Assembly (NCBI RefSeq): GCF_030296915.1
Contig: NZ_AP028031.1
Span: forward strand, 325,001 to 389,000
From: Anaerostipes hadrus ATCC 29173 = JCM 17467
Lineage (GTDB): Bacteria > Bacillota > Clostridia > Lachnospirales > Lachnospiraceae
Direction of reading: 5' to 3'
Length of the DNA: 64,000 bases
Part shown: piece after piece, positions 15,722 to 26,338 of the stretch
Numbering within the stretch: position 1 is the first letter of the stretch
How the letters are laid out: the number at the start of each line of letters is the position of its first letter
Position numbers and translations under genes: made by a program
Notes under the pieces: model-generated
The model's input: the letters and a program-made list of their open reading frames with translations, nothing else
Told to the model about the DNA's origin: nothing
Database searches by the model: none

Positions 15722-17083
15722 ATGGGGAAAAATAAAGTGGAAAAAGTGATGAAAAAGCTGTGCGTATGTACGCTTTCAGTGGTTATAGGAATGTTATCGA
15801 TTCAGATCATGCCCGTATCAGCAGCAAGTAAGACTGGCATGGGAAAGATAACGAATAAGATAAACAAAGCAGGATATAATTTATGGGGCGGATACGATTC
15901 ACCGGAAGAAGCAGCAACATATGATATTGATTTCTATGATTCTGGCATCAATGCAGGTGTTGCTGTTGGCGGAAATATTTCATTAAAATATAACGATTCT
16001 TATGATTATGGAGATAATCTGAAATATAACTGGCAGATCGTCAATGGAAATGATCATATTGCGATGGAGGTATCAGCAGATCAGAAGACTGCAAGGATTA
16101 CAGGAAGATCCATAGGAGATGCAACAGTCCGATTAAATATCATAACAGATGAAGGAACAGAATATCAAAGTATTGAAACAAAAGAAATGCATATCCAGAT
16201 TTCCAATCCGAGATTAAAGAATAACAAACTTGCAACGGTTCTTTATAACGAAGGGAAAGTTGAATTAGAAGGCAACTCGGCGAATGGACAAGAACGCATT
16301 ATCTATCGAGCAGATAATAACCATAATTTTTATGTATCGGATGATGGGACATTTTACGGATATGCAAAACAAACCAGAAAGATATACGTATATGTAGATG
16401 GAATTTGTCTGGAAGCAACTGTAAAGTGCACAGATCCACAATATAGAGCCAGTTGTATTCTGAAAAAAGGGCAAAAAGTATCTTACAAAGTATCAGGAGC
16501 CAGCGGATATACACCAGTTACATATAAAGTTGGAAATACAAAATATGCATCTGTATCATCAAATGGATTAACAAAAGGAAAAAAATACGGAAGGACAACC
16601 TTAACGATCAGTGCTGATAATGCGAGTGTATCTTTTAATATTTATATCTTAAAATCCAAAGTATACAAAGGAGTCAGTAAAGCTCAAGCGATCTGTAAGA
16701 CAAAACCAAGATACAGTCAGGCAAAACGAATGCGGAAAGATTATGTAGACTGCAGTTCTTTTGTGTGGAAATCTTATAAACCATATGGTGTGAATTTTGG
16801 AAGTAAGAGCTATGCACCAACAGCTGCAGATATTGCTAAATGGTGTGGAAAAAAGAAGAAATTATTAAAACTTTCTACATATAACGGAAAATCAGACAGA
16901 TTACTTCCGGGAGATCTAATCTTTTACCGTAAACGAAGTGGAAAGAATGGAAGATATAAAAATATCGACCATATCGCCATGTATGTTGGAAATGACACGA
17001 TCGTACATGCAGATGGAAGCAGTGTGTCTTACAGCTATCCATGGTACCGCAAAGTTGCAGCAATCGCCAGACCAGTAAAATAA
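15722..17083 (+). CDS. Secreted NlpC/P60 peptidoglycan endopeptidase with Ig-like domain
   Basis: A 453-residue exported protein. After a basic start there is a signal sequence (about residues 12-34, ending VSAAS). A beta-rich segment includes an Ig-like/BIG2 repeat near 255-310 (VSYKVSGASGYTPVTYKVGNTKYASVSSNGLTKGKKYGRTTLTIS). The C-terminal ~135 residues are an NlpC/P60 domain with the catalytic Cys in DYVDCSSFVW, the His in IDHIAMYVG and a further His in IVHADG. Such enzymes cut peptide cross-links in the cell wall. GTG or ATG alternatives a few codons downstream would not change the signal peptide. Confidence 0.8.
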   Translation: MGKNKVEKVMKKLCVCTLSVVIGMLSIQIMPVSAASKTGMGKITNKINKAGYNLWGGYDSPEEAATYDIDFYDSGINAGVAVGGNISLKYNDSYDYGDNLKYNWQIVNGNDHIAMEVSADQKTARITGRSIGDATVRLNIITDEGTEYQSIETKEMHIQISNPRLKNNKLATVLYNEGKVELEGNSANGQERIIYRADNNHNFYVSDDGTFYGYAKQTRKIYVYVDGICLEATVKCTDPQYRASCILKKGQKVSYKVSGASGYTPVTYKVGNTKYASVSSNGLTKGKKYGRTTLTISADNASVSFNIYILKSKVYKGVSKAQAICKTKPRYSQAKRMRKDYVDCSSFVWKSYKPYGVNFGSKSYAPTAADIAKWCGKKKKLLKLSTYNGKSDRLLPGDLIFYRKRSGKNGRYKNIDHIAMYVGNDTIVHADGSSVSYSYPWYRKVAAIARPVK

Positions 17084-17110
17084 AAGAAAAATATAAAGAT
17101 AAAGAAGTAC

Positions 17111-17157
17111 AAAAGGCAGATAACAAGGATACAAAATTCTTGCTATCTGCCTTTTAG
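17111..17157 (+). terminator. Terminator after the NlpC/P60 gene
   Basis: AAAAGGCAGATAACAAG (17111-17127) pairs with 17139-17155 with one mismatch. The 3' arm overlaps the -35 region of the thiC riboswitch promoter. Confidence 0.7.
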
Positions 17158-17168
17158 GATGGTACAAT
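17140..17168 (+). promoter_or_regulatory. Promoter of the TPP riboswitch/thiC transcript
   Basis: -35 TTGCTA (17140-17145), 17 bp spacer, -10 TACAAT (17163-17168). It is embedded in the upstream terminator. Confidence 0.5.
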
Positions 17169-17179
17169 ATTGATGTAAC

Positions 17180-17275
17180 TGAAATGGGAGCTTAAAAGGT
17201 GATACCTTAGCTGAGAGGAAACGAGAGTTTCGACCATGGACCTGATACGGATAATGCCGTCGTAGGGATTTGGAT
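17180..17275 (+). promoter_or_regulatory. TPP (THI-box) riboswitch
   Basis: The aptamer is recognisable by CTGAGA (17211-17216), ACCTGAT (17240-17246), GGATAATGCC (17249-17258) and CGTAGGGA (17261-17268), closed by GGGAGC (17186-17191). Thiamine pyrophosphate binding should switch off thiC through the terminator at 17288-17337. Confidence 0.95.
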
Positions 17276-17287
17276 GCTATGAATACA

Positions 17288-17337
17288 AGACGAACTGTAA
17301 AGCAGCATCACAGGCTTTTTAAAGTTTGTCTTTTTTT
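17288..17337 (+). terminator. Riboswitch expression-platform terminator
   Basis: AGACGAACT (17288-17296) pairs with AGTTTGTCT (17323-17331), followed by a U run. It lies between the TPP aptamer and thiC. Confidence 0.75.
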
Positions 17338-17420
17338 ATCTCAACAAGACAGAATGATGATAAAATAAACAAAACCGAATAAGAGTCTCCCAAAATCTTA
17401 TATTTTGGAGGTTTTCAATC

Positions 17421-18722
17421 ATGAAGTACACAACACAGATGAATGCAGCAAGACAGGGAATTGTAACGAAAGAGATGGAAGCAGTTGCTGCCTATGAAGG
17501 AATTGACGTGAAAGACCTTATGGCAGAAGTTGCAGCTGGAACTATTGTCATCCCTGCAAACAAGAACCACAAGTGTTTAAAGCCATTTGGAATCGGGAAT
17601 TCTTTGAAGACAAAGATCAATGTAAACCTTGGAACATCCAGAGACTGTCTAAACTTAGATGTTGAGATGGAGAAAGTTAATAAAGCCGTAGAGATGGGTG
17701 CAGAAGCTATCATGGATCTTTCTTCTTTTGGACATACTCATGTATTTCGTAAGAAACTTGTCGATGAATGTCCAGCAATCCTTGGTACCGTGCCTATTTA
17801 CGATGCGATTGTTTATTACAATAAAGCATTAAAGGATATCACGTCTCGTGAATGGATCGATGTTTTTAAGATGCATGCAGAAGATGGTGTAGATTTTATG
17901 ACGATCCATTGTGGGATCAACCGAAACACAGCGGAACGTTTTAAGGCAATGAAACGTAAGATGAACATTGTGTCTCGTGGTGGTTCTCTGATCTTTGCAT
18001 GGATGGAAGCAACAGGCAATGAGAATCCATTCTTCGAATACTATGATGAAATCCTTGATATCTGTAACGAATATGATGTAACGCTAAGCCTTGGCGATGC
18101 ATGTCGTCCAGGATGCCTTGCTGATGCAAGTGACATTTCACAGATCGAAGAATTAGTAACATTAGGAGAATTAACAGCACGTGCATGGAAGAAGGATGTA
18201 CAGGTTATGATCGAAGGACCTGGACATATGCCAATGGATCAGATTCAGGCGAATATGAAGATCCAGCAGACGATCTGTCATGGAGCACCATTTTATGTTC
18301 TTGGACCTCTGGTAACAGATATTGCACCTGGATATGACCATATCACATCTGCAATTGGTGGAGCGATCGCTGCAGCTTCTGGAGCAAGCTTCTTATGTTA
18401 TGTAACACCAGCAGAACATCTGCGTCTTCCAAATGTCGATGATGTGAAAGAAGGAATCATGGCTTCCAAGATCGCAGCACATGCAGCAGATATTGCCAAA
18501 GGTGTAAAAGGCGCTATGGATTGGGATAACCAGATGGCAGCTGCGAGACAGAAACTTGACTGGGAGAAACAGTTCGAACTTGCTCTTGATCCTGAAAAGG
18601 CAAGAAGATACCGTGCAGAATCAACACCAGAGAGAGAAGATACATGTACAATGTGTGGAAAGATGTGTTCTGTACGTAATATGAATGCCGTCCTTGCCGG
18701 AGAAGATGTGGACGTCATCTAA
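17421..18722 (+). CDS. thiC: Phosphomethylpyrimidine synthase ThiC
   Basis: A 433-residue radical-SAM enzyme of the short Firmicutes type, lacking the N-terminal extension of the E. coli enzyme. The C-terminal cluster motif is C409-x2-C412-x3-C416 ([12 protein letters not shown]). Zinc/substrate segments such as [32 protein letters not shown] and [11 protein letters not shown] are typical. It rearranges aminoimidazole ribotide to the thiamine pyrimidine. GGAGG stands before the ATG, and the TPP riboswitch lies directly upstream. Confidence 0.96.
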   Translation: MKYTTQMNAARQGIVTKEMEAVAAYEGIDVKDLMAEVAAGTIVIPANKNHKCLKPFGIGNSLKTKINVNLGTSRDCLNLDVEMEKVNKAVEMGAEAIMDLSSFGHTHVFRKKLVDECPAILGTVPIYDAIVYYNKALKDITSREWIDVFKMHAEDGVDFMTIHCGINRNTAERFKAMKRKMNIVSRGGSLIFAWMEATGNENPFFEYYDEILDICNEYDVTLSLGDACRPGCLADASDISQIEELVTLGELTARAWKKDVQVMIEGPGHMPMDQIQANMKIQQTICHGAPFYVLGPLVTDIAPGYDHITSAIGGAIAAASGASFLCYVTPAEHLRLPNVDDVKEGIMASKIAAHAADIAKGVKGAMDWDNQMAAARQKLDWEKQFELALDPEKARRYRAESTPEREDTCTMCGKMCSVRNMNAVLAGEDVDVI

Positions 18723-18842
18723 ATAGAATTCAGCATCCAGGCTGGGAATCCTGCCATGCAGGATTCATATCTAAGATCTCCGGCAGAGCCAGATACATAT
18801 CCTTACGTATCTGAATATATATGAAAGAAGGTACTTAATATT
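18723..18842 (+). other. Intergenic hairpins before the NSS transporter
   Basis: This short gap contains two palindromes: AATCCTGC/GCAGGATT around CAT near 18747-18766, and CAGATACATA/GTATCTG near 18790-18812. Neither has a U run. They may belong to the transporter leader; no known motif was recognised. Confidence 0.4.
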
Positions 18843-20198
18843 ATGAGTAATGAAAGAAGTGGATTCTCGAGCCGTTTAGGGTTCGTTCTTGCAACGGCTG
18901 GGTCTGCTGTAGGTCTTGGAAACATCTGGAGATTTCCATATCTTGCAGCCAAGTATGGCGGAGGAACATTTTTATTAACTTATCTGATCCTTACATTAAC
19001 ATTTGGATTTTCACTGATGATCACAGAAGTTGCCCTTGGAAGAAAGGCAGGAACCAGTGCGATCCGTGCATTTGGACACTTTAGCAAGAAGCATACATTT
19101 ATCGGATATCTTACAACGATCATTCCGTTTATTATCTTCCCGTACTACTGTGTTATCGGTGGATGGGTTACAAAATATGCACTGGTATCGCTTCAGGGAG
19201 GGATTCATAATGCCGCCTCTGATACATTCTTTACAGGGTTTATCAGCAAATCAGCAGAACCTATGATCTGTGTTCTTGTTTTCCTGATCGCTACAACAGT
19301 GGTTGTTGCAGGAGGAGTCAAAGGCGGAGTAGAACGTGTCAGCACGATCATGATGCCAGTTTTGATCGTCTTGTTGATCGGAGTTTCTTTATTCTGTATC
19401 ACAAGACCAGGGGCGATGGCTGGAGTTGCATATTATTTAAAACCAAGTTTAAAAGGATTTGGTCCGACAACGATCTTAGCTGCACTTGGACAGTTATTTT
19501 ATTCGATGTCCCTTGCTATGGGTATTATGATCACATTCGGATCATATATGCCAAAGAAAGCTGACCTTGAGAAATCAGTCACACAGGTTGAGATTTTTGA
19601 TACAGGGGTTGCTTTCCTTGCAGGACTTATGATCGTACCAGCTGTGTTTGTATTCTCAAACGGAGATTCATCCATGCTTGCAAAAGGTCCATCTTTGATG
19701 TTTGTGATGCTTCCAAAAGTATTTAACAGTATGGCTTTTTCAAGTGTTATTGCAGCAGTATTCTTTATTTTAGTGTTACTTGCAGCACTTACCTCTTCCA
19801 TTTCGCTGCTTGAGACACTCGTAGCAGTTCTGATGGATAAGTTCCATATGAAACGAGGAACTGCATGTATTACAATGTTTATCATTGCTCTGTTACTAGC
19901 AGTTCCATCATCTTTAGGATTTGGAGCATGGAGCAATATTACGATTTTAGGATTTGACTTCCTTGATTTCTTTGATTTCATCAGTAACAGTGTATTAATG
20001 CCGATCGCAGCATTCTTAACATGTTTATTTGTCGGTTATATCATCAAGCCAAAAGTAATTGTTGATGAAGTTGAAAGCTCTGGGGAATTTAAGAGAAAAT
20101 CACTATTCCTTATTATGGTTAAGTATATTGCACCAATCTGCATTGTTGCGATCTTAGTATTCTCAGTACTTGAAGGATTAGGATTTATTACAGTTTAA
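18843..20198 (+). CDS. Sodium-dependent NSS-family (SNF) transporter
   Basis: A 451-residue membrane protein with about eleven to twelve hydrophobic helices. The first helix has the family motif ATAGSAVGLGNIWRFPYLAAKYGGG, whose GLGNIWRFPY part builds the sodium and substrate site of LeuT-type transporters. Bacterial members import amino acids with Na+ (tryptophan, tyrosine, methionine). Its proximity to thiC does not fix the substrate. A hairpin terminator follows. Confidence 0.9.
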   Translation: MSNERSGFSSRLGFVLATAGSAVGLGNIWRFPYLAAKYGGGTFLLTYLILTLTFGFSLMITEVALGRKAGTSAIRAFGHFSKKHTFIGYLTTIIPFIIFPYYCVIGGWVTKYALVSLQGGIHNAASDTFFTGFISKSAEPMICVLVFLIATTVVVAGGVKGGVERVSTIMMPVLIVLLIGVSLFCITRPGAMAGVAYYLKPSLKGFGPTTILAALGQLFYSMSLAMGIMITFGSYMPKKADLEKSVTQVEIFDTGVAFLAGLMIVPAVFVFSNGDSSMLAKGPSLMFVMLPKVFNSMAFSSVIAAVFFILVLLAALTSSISLLETLVAVLMDKFHMKRGTACITMFIIALLLAVPSSLGFGAWSNITILGFDFLDFFDFISNSVLMPIAAFLTCLFVGYIIKPKVIVDEVESSGEFKRKSLFLIMVKYIAPICIVAILVFSVLEGLGFITV

Positions 20199-20209
20199 TA
20201 AGAAGATAT

Positions 20210-20257
20210 AGAAACGCACAGATGACTACTTAACATTTTGTGCGTTTCTGTTTTATT
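20210..20257 (+). terminator. Terminator after the NSS transporter
   Basis: AGAAACGCACA (20210-20220) pairs perfectly with TGTGCGTTTCT (20239-20249), then GTTTTATT. Confidence 0.8.
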
Positions 20258-20268
20258 AGGAGGAAAGT

Positions 20269-20925
20269 ATGATTACAGCAGTGATTTTTGATATGGACGG
20301 TGTGATCGCTGATTCAGAATATTTTAATGTCAAAGCAAAGCATCTCATCTTAAAACAAGCAGGTATTGAAGTTGACTGGCATTATCATGATAAGTTTTTG
20401 GGTACGACACATGAATATATGTGGACAGAGATGAAGAAAGAATTTGAAAGTCTTGATAAAGAAGTTTCATATTATATAGATCAGTGGGTTAAAACCAGAA
20501 AAGAGTTGATCAATCAGGAAGGACTAAAGCCGATGCCGGGGGTTGTTGATCTGATCCGTATATTAAAGGAAAAAGGATTTCATCTGGCAGTTGCATCGTC
20601 TTCATTGAAAGAAGATATCATGACAAATATGAATACGTTTGGGATTACAGACTGCTTTGAAGCATTTATAAGCGGTTCCGAATGTGAAAACGGAAAGCCG
20701 AATCCAGAAATCTTTCAAAAGGCGGCTGAGGCAATTGGACAGAAGGCGGCAAACTGTATCGTGGTCGAAGATTCCGAAGCAGGAGTAAAGGCAGCCAAAT
20801 CTGCCAAAATGAAATGCATTGGATATGCACCAGAAGGAGCAATCAAACAAGATCTCCATCAGGCAGATACAGTGGTGAAGGAATTTTCAGATAAACTTAT
20901 AGAATATATTATGGGAAATAAGTAA
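20269..20925 (+). CDS. HAD-superfamily hydrolase, beta-phosphoglucomutase-like
   Basis: A 218-residue protein of HAD subfamily IA. Motif I is FDMDGVIADSE (nucleophile Asp and acid-base Asp), motif II is VASSS, motif III carries Lys in GKPNPEIF, and motif IV is VVEDSEAGVKAA. A helical cap lies between residues 15 and 80. Both sugar-phosphate mutases and phosphatases have this layout, and substrate cannot be deduced. AGGAGG precedes the ATG. Confidence 0.85.
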   Translation: MITAVIFDMDGVIADSEYFNVKAKHLILKQAGIEVDWHYHDKFLGTTHEYMWTEMKKEFESLDKEVSYYIDQWVKTRKELINQEGLKPMPGVVDLIRILKEKGFHLAVASSSLKEDIMTNMNTFGITDCFEAFISGSECENGKPNPEIFQKAAEAIGQKAANCIVVEDSEAGVKAAKSAKMKCIGYAPEGAIKQDLHQADTVVKEFSDKLIEYIMGNK

Positions 20926-20930
20926 ATAAA

Positions 20931-20976
20931 AAATAGACAGCGTTCTTATGAAAAAGAGCGCTGTCTATTTTTTTAT
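20931..20976. terminator. Terminator after the HAD gene
   Basis: AAATAGACAGCGTTCTT (20931-20947) pairs with 20954-20970 and is followed by a T run. The A run on the other side also makes it usable for the minus strand. Confidence 0.85.
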
Positions 20977-21019
20977 AAAAACTTTCTCGTAAAAAGAGAA
21001 GATAGGACACAATATTCAT

Positions 21020-21647
21020 TCATGCAATATAAACATCTGGACGACGTTCTGTCAACATTGTGTAATAGTCATGCTTCATTTGTTTTGCTATATCATAATC
21101 CAGAGATGCATGGATAATTCCATCTTTTTCATCATTGATCGATGCGAGAATCCTTCCTAATGGATCAAGAATTCTGGCAGCTTCTGGAAAGAATGCGTCA
21201 TAACAGATAAACAAGCCGATACGACCGATCTTTGTATCAAATACTTTAAATTGATCCCCAGGTGTAAAATAATTTTTCTCGGAATCAAATAAATGAACTT
21301 TGCGATAAGTTCCAAGAAGAACACCAGTGTCATCAAGGAAAAATTGAGAATTATAAAGGATATCTTCTTCTTTTTTCAGCCATTCCATAGACGATATGAA
21401 CATGAAATTCCTTAGCTAAAGCATTCATCTTTTTTATGGATGTAGAGTCAATCATGGCAGTTTCTGCCAAATCTTTAAAATTTTCACCACATTGATAACC
21501 AGTAACAGCAAGCTCAGGGAAAACGATGAGTTGAGTATCTGGATGAGATTCCATAGCTTTGCGAAGAAGCGTTTCCATATGAGAAATATTTTCCTCTTTT
21601 TGATTCATTTTTGGATAAGTTTGTATACAAACAACATTACATTTCAT
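21020..21647 (-). pseudogene. Carbon-nitrogen hydrolase (nitrilase family), decayed
   Basis: The start at 21647 gives MKCNVVCIQTYPKMNQKEENI and the catalytic Glu region FPELAVTGYQ. At a run of six A on the coding strand (21371-21376) the frame is lost; with five A it would continue ...MAEKEEDILYNSQFF into the next open segment. That segment has the catalytic Lys (TYRKVHLFD) and Cys (ICYDAFFPEAARIL). It then jumps straight to DPLGRILASINDEKDGI, which in intact members lies about 70 residues further on. So there is both a frameshift and an internal deletion, and the product should be inactive. It follows the small membrane protein and the symporter fragment, making a dead operon. Confidence 0.8.
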
Positions 21648-21813
21648 AATTTTTTCTCGGTCCTTTCTGAATGCTTTGTGATATATGCTCGTTTGGAACC
21701 TTGAACCAGCTAAACAATTCTTGAATTGCAAATACACTGATTACTGCAATTCCAACGGCAAACCATACATAGACAATTAGAATAAATAATTTAAATGCTG
21801 TAAAACTGATCAT
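21637..21813 (-). CDS. Small single-span membrane protein next to symporter remnant
   Basis: A 58-residue protein with AGGAGG before the ATG. A hydrophobic helix covers about residues 4-34 (FKLFILIVYVWFAVGIAVISVFAIQELFSWF), followed by a polar tail. Its stop codon overlaps the start of the nitrilase pseudogene. Its position right after a sodium:solute symporter end suggests an accessory subunit of that carrier, as known for other two-component Na+ symporters; this is an inference. With its neighbours broken it may no longer function. Confidence 0.55.
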   Translation of the reverse strand: MISFTAFKLFILIVYVWFAVGIAVISVFAIQELFSWFKVPNEHISQSIQKGPRKNYEM

Positions 21814-21822
21814 AAGAACCTC

Positions 21823-22224
21823 CTATTCTTTAGAAGCATGGACCAGATGATCTGGTTGATATGCTTTTAATTGTTCAAAATCAAAATGTTCTTTCTCGAA
21901 TAGAGAGCCGATCATGATAACAACGATCGGAACACAAAGAGAAAATACATTACCTACAAAATAGTTAATATTATCATCAGGAATCATAAAGTAAGCAATG
22001 AGTCCACAGATCATACCGATAAAGATAGATGTAACGGCAACTCTTGAGGATACTTTATCCCAGATCAATCCAGCAATAAATGCAGCACATGGGGCGGCAA
22101 AAAGTAGTTTGTTGTGTTTTAAAGTGATTCCCACGTTAAGATTTCCTTTCTTAATAAATGCAAAAGGCGCTATAAACATATATCTGTTTACAACGCCTTT
22201 GTTTATGACTAGTGTAACATACAA
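21823..22224 (-). pseudogene. Sodium:solute symporter, C-terminal remnant
   Basis: Up to 133 residues are open, but only the last ~100 (from about NKLLFAAPCAAFIAGLIWDKVSS to the end) look like a transporter, with two to three hydrophobic helices. A whole symporter has 450 residues or more, so at least three quarters is missing. The first ~30 codons run through a palindrome (22167-22202, AAAGGCG type) and are probably not genuine coding sequence. Together with the small membrane protein and nitrilase relic this was once an uptake/hydrolysis operon. Confidence 0.6.
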
Positions 22225-22329
22225 AATCTTTTTATCACAAGATAAGAGTGAAAAGAAGTGAAGAATTTAATGAAAAAGGCAGATGAGAAACATTTTCAGG
22301 TGCTTTTTTCATGTATTTAAAAATAGTTG

Positions 22330-22358
22330 TTGACATGATAAATTCTATATGGTAATAT
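22330..22358 (+). promoter_or_regulatory. Promoter of rpoBC
   Basis: -35 TTGACA (22330-22335), 17 bp spacer, -10 TAATAT (22353-22358). The ~145-base leader contains a GTGGG/CCCAC hairpin near 22376-22391. Confidence 0.7.
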
Positions 22359-22504
22359 AAGAAAATGTCTTAATGTGGGTTTGTCTGCCCACACTCTATG
22401 TAAAATTAAGAATAAGATTGTAAGAAAGATATAGTAAGATAGAGGGTTTCTTACAGTTGATGTAGTATATAAACCAGGTTTAGATCAAGAGGTGAAAAAC
22501 GTCC

Positions 22505-25500
22505 ATGGAAAAGAACAGAATACAGCCAATAAAATCAGGTACAGGGATGCGAATCAGCTATGCCAGACAGGATGACGTCCTTGAAGTACCAAATCTGATC
22601 GAAATTCAAAAGGATTCCTATGATTGGTTTTTAAGAGAAGGATTAGCAGAGGTATTTGAAGATATCTCCCCAATCGAAGATTACAGCGATCAGTTAAGCT
22701 TGGAATTTGTTGACTATCAATTATGTAAAGATGACGTCAAATATTCAATTGAAGAATGTAAAGAAAGAGATGCAACATACGCTGCACCTTTAAAAGTGAA
22801 AGTAAGACTTCATAATAAAGAGACTGATGAAATCAAGCAGCATGAGATTTTTATGGGCGATCTTCCTTTAATGACAGCAACAGGAACATTTATCATCAAC
22901 GGAGCTGAACGTGTTATCGTCAGTCAGTTAGTGCGTTCCCCTGGAATTTATTATGGAATTGCTCATGACAAGATTGGTAAAGAGTTATACTCTTCCACAG
23001 TTATTCCAAACCGTGGTGCTTGGCTTGAATATGAAACAGATTCCAATGATGTATTCAATGTACGTGTAGACCGTACAAGAAAAGTGCCTATCACAGTTTT
23101 GATCCGTGCATTAGGTATCGGAACAAACGCAGAGATCAAAGAATTATTTGGTGAAGAACCAAAGATCCTTGCAAGTATTGAAAAAGACCCATCTGATAAC
23201 TATGAAGATGGTCTGTTAGAATTATATAAGAAGATCCGTCCGGGAGAACCATTATCTGTAGATAGTGCGGAAAGCTTGATCAACAGCATGTTCTTCGATC
23301 CAAGAAGATATGATCTTGCGAAAGTTGGACGTTACAAATTCAATAAAAAATTAGCATTAAGAAATCGTATCAGTGGATTTATCTTAGCAGAAGATGTTTT
23401 AGATCCAACAACTGGAGAAGTATTAGCAGAAGCTGGAACGAATGTGGACATGGAACTTGCAGATAAGATTCAGAACGCAGCCGTAGCAAGTATTATGATC
23501 CAGACAGAAGAAGGTGCTACAAAAGTACTTTCCAACATGGAAGTAAATCTTGCTGAATATGTAGATTTCAATCCAGAAGAGATCGGTGTTCATGAAGATG
23601 TTTTCTATCCTGTATTAGAGAAGATCTTAGAAGAAGGATATGAAGGAGAAGAATTAAAAGAAGCTCTGAAGAAGAATATTCATGAATTGATTCCAAAACA
23701 TATTACAAAAGAAGATATCTTAGCATCCATCAACTACAATATCCATTTAGAGTATGGAATTGGACATGATGATGATATTGACCACTTAGGAAACCGTCGT
23801 ATCCGTGCTGTAGGTGAACTGCTTCAGAACCAGTATCGTATCGGTCTTTCAAGATTGGAAAGAGTTGTTCGTGAAAGAATGACAACTCAGGATATTGAAT
23901 CTATCTCACCACAGTCATTGATCAATATCAAACCAGTAACAGCAGCAGTGAAAGAGTTCTTTGGAAGTTCTCAGTTATCTCAGTTCATGGACCACAACAA
24001 CCCACTGTCTGAGTTAACACATAAGAGACGTTTATCTGCATTAGGACCAGGTGGTCTGTCTCGTGATCGTGCCGGATTCGAAGTCCGTGACGTACATTAC
24101 ACACATTACGGAAGAATGTGTCCAATCGAGACACCTGAAGGACCTAACATCGGTCTGATCAACTCTCTTGCTACTTATGCGAGAATTAACGAGTATGGAT
24201 TTATCGAAGCTCCATATCGTGTACTGGATAAATCAGATCCTGAGAATCCAGTTGTTACAGACAAAGTTGTTTATTTAACAGCTGATGAAGAAGATAATTA
24301 TGTAGTAGCACAGGCGAACGAACCTGTTGATGAAGATGGACATTTCGTAAATACTCATGTATCCGGACGTTTCCGCGAGGATACATCAGAATTTGATAAA
24401 GTGAACCTTGACTTAATGGACGTATCTCCAAAGATGGTATTCTCAGTGGCTACATCCATGATTCCTTTCCTGGAGAACGATGATGCCAACCGTGCGCTGA
24501 TGGGATCCAACATGCAGCGTCAGGCAGTACCACTTCTTTCTACAGAAGCTCCTGTTGTTGGAACAGGTATGGAATCCAAGGCTGCATATGACTCTGGAGT
24601 CTGCATCACAGCAAGAAATGGCGGAGTCGTAGAAAGATCTACAAGTACAAAGATCGTAGTTCGTAATGATGACGGTCAGAGAGATGAATATAATGTTATC
24701 AAGTTTGCACGAAGCAACCAGGGTAACTGTATGAATCAGCGTCCGATCGTATTTGTAGGAGACAGAGTAGAAAAGGGAGACATCTTAGCAGACGGTGCTT
24801 CAACAAGCAATGGAGAGATGGCTCTTGGTAAGAACCCATTGATCGGTTTCATGACATGGGAAGGATATAACTACGAGGATGCGGTACTGTTAAGTGAGCG
24901 TCTGGTACAGGATGACGTTTACACATCTGTTCATATCGAAGAATATGAAGCAGAAGCCAGAGATACTAAGCTTGGTCAGGAAGAGATCACAAGAGATCTT
25001 GCAGGATTAAGTGAAGATGTCTTAAAAGACTTAGATGATAACGGTATCATCCGTATTGGTGCAGAAGTACGTGCCGGTGACATCCTGGTAGGAAAAGTTA
25101 CTCCTAAGGGAGAAACAGAATTAACAGCTGAAGAGAGATTGTTACGTGCGATCTTCGGTGAGAAAGCAAGAGAAGTCCGTGATACATCTTTAAGAGTGCC
25201 ACATGGTGCTTACGGAGTTGTTATGGATACGAAGATCTTCACAAGAGAGAATGGAGACGAACTTCCTCCTGGAGTAAACAAGAGCGTTCGTGTATACATT
25301 GCTCAGAAGAGAAAGATTTCTGTAGGAGATAAGATGGCTGGTCGACATGGTAACAAGGGTGTAATTTCCCGTATTTTGCCAGTAGAAGATATGCCATACT
25401 TACCAAACGGACGTCCATTAGATATCGTACTGAACCCATTAGGTGTGCCTTCACGTATGAATATCGGACAGGTGTTAGAGATCCATCTGTCCTTAGCAGC

Positions 25501-26302
25501 AAAAGTTCTTGGGTTTAATGTTGCTACACCAGTATTCAATGGTGCAGACGAGAACGATATCGCAGATACATTAAGAATGGCAAATGACTATGCCAATACA
25601 TCATGGGAAGAATTTGACGCGAAATGGCGTGATAAAGTTAATGATGATGTAATGGATTATTTATATGAAAACAGAGACCATAGAAAAGAATGGCAGGGTG
25701 TACCAATTGATACAACTGGTAAAGTAAGATTAAGAGACGGTCGTACAGGAGAAGAATTTGACAGCCCTGTAACAATCGGATTCATGCATTACCTGAAACT
25801 GCATCATCTGGTAGATGACAAGATCCATGCACGTTCTACTGGTCCTTACTCATTAGTAACTCAGCAGCCACTGGGTGGTAAAGCTCAGTTCGGTGGACAG
25901 CGTTTTGGAGAGATGGAGGTATGGGCACTGGAAGCTTATGGTGCAGCATACACACTTCAGGAGATCCTGACATTCAAGTCCGATGATGTTGTAGGTCGTG
26001 TGAAAGCATACGAAGCGATCATCAAAGGTGATAACATCCCTGAACCAGGTGTTCCAGAATCTTTCAAAGTATTATTAAAAGAATTCCAGTCACTGGCATT
26101 AGATGTTAAAATTCTTGACGAGAACGCTGAAGAAGTTGAATTAAGAGAAGATGTTGATGGTGGAGATGCAAATCAGGATCTTGCACCAATGATCGAAGGA
26201 GACGGTGTCTTCAACAATTATGAAGAAAGCGAATCTGAACTCGGTGCTTTAGGATATAAACACGGAGACTTATCAGAAGGTGAAGATAACACAATCATGT
26301 AG
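22505..26302 (+). CDS. rpoB: DNA-directed RNA polymerase subunit beta
   Basis: A 1265-residue protein with all main RpoB blocks. These are the rifampicin region ([43 protein letters not shown], about residues 497-540, with the sensitive-type residues), the GNKG and [14 protein letters not shown] region near 945, and the C-terminal [30 protein letters not shown]. It extends slightly beyond the conserved end with an acidic tail of about 70 residues. The gene follows its own promoter, separated from rplL by 8 kb, whereas in many genomes rpoB follows rplL directly. Confidence 0.97.
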   Translation: MEKNRIQPIKSGTGMRISYARQDDVLEVPNLIEIQKDSYDWFLREGLAEVFEDISPIEDYSDQLSLEFVDYQLCKDDVKYSIEECKERDATYAAPLKVKVRLHNKETDEIKQHEIFMGDLPLMTATGTFIINGAERVIVSQLVRSPGIYYGIAHDKIGKELYSSTVIPNRGAWLEYETDSNDVFNVRVDRTRKVPITVLIRALGIGTNAEIKELFGEEPKILASIEKDPSDNYEDGLLELYKKIRPGEPLSVDSAESLINSMFFDPRRYDLAKVGRYKFNKKLALRNRISGFILAEDVLDPTTGEVLAEAGTNVDMELADKIQNAAVASIMIQTEEGATKVLSNMEVNLAEYVDFNPEEIGVHEDVFYPVLEKILEEGYEGEELKEALKKNIHELIPKHITKEDILASINYNIHLEYGIGHDDDIDHLGNRRIRAVGELLQNQYRIGLSRLERVVRERMTTQDIESISPQSLINIKPVTAAVKEFFGSSQLSQFMDHNNPLSELTHKRRLSALGPGGLSRDRAGFEVRDVHYTHYGRMCPIETPEGPNIGLINSLATYARINEYGFIEAPYRVLDKSDPENPVVTDKVVYLTADEEDNYVVAQANEPVDEDGHFVNTHVSGRFREDTSEFDKVNLDLMDVSPKMVFSVATSMIPFLENDDANRALMGSNMQRQAVPLLSTEAPVVGTGMESKAAYDSGVCITARNGGVVERSTSTKIVVRNDDGQRDEYNVIKFARSNQGNCMNQRPIVFVGDRVEKGDILADGASTSNGEMALGKNPLIGFMTWEGYNYEDAVLLSERLVQDDVYTSVHIEEYEAEARDTKLGQEEITRDLAGLSEDVLKDLDDNGIIRIGAEVRAGDILVGKVTPKGETELTAEERLLRAIFGEKAREVRDTSLRVPHGAYGVVMDTKIFTRENGDELPPGVNKSVRVYIAQKRKISVGDKMAGRHGNKGVISRILPVEDMPYLPNGRPLDIVLNPLGVPSRMNIGQVLEIHLSLAAKVLGFNVATPVFNGADENDIADTLRMANDYANTSWEEFDAKWRDKVNDDVMDYLYENRDHRKEWQGVPIDTTGKVRLRDGRTGEEFDSPVTIGFMHYLKLHHLVDDKIHARSTGPYSLVTQQPLGGKAQFGGQRFGEMEVWALEAYGAAYTLQEILTFKSDDVVGRVKAYEAIIKGDNIPEPGVPESFKVLLKEFQSLALDVKILDENAEEVELREDVDGGDANQDLAPMIEGDGVFNNYEESESELGALGYKHGDLSEGEDNTIM

Positions 26303-26338
26303 ATTGGCGAGCAATTTAGGAAGGAGCAGCCTTAAATG

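Noticed and set aside
22141-22224. N-terminal codons of the symporter fragment as genuine coding sequence
   Set aside because: They run through an AAAGGCG-type palindrome and do not resemble a transporter; the conserved part starts later.
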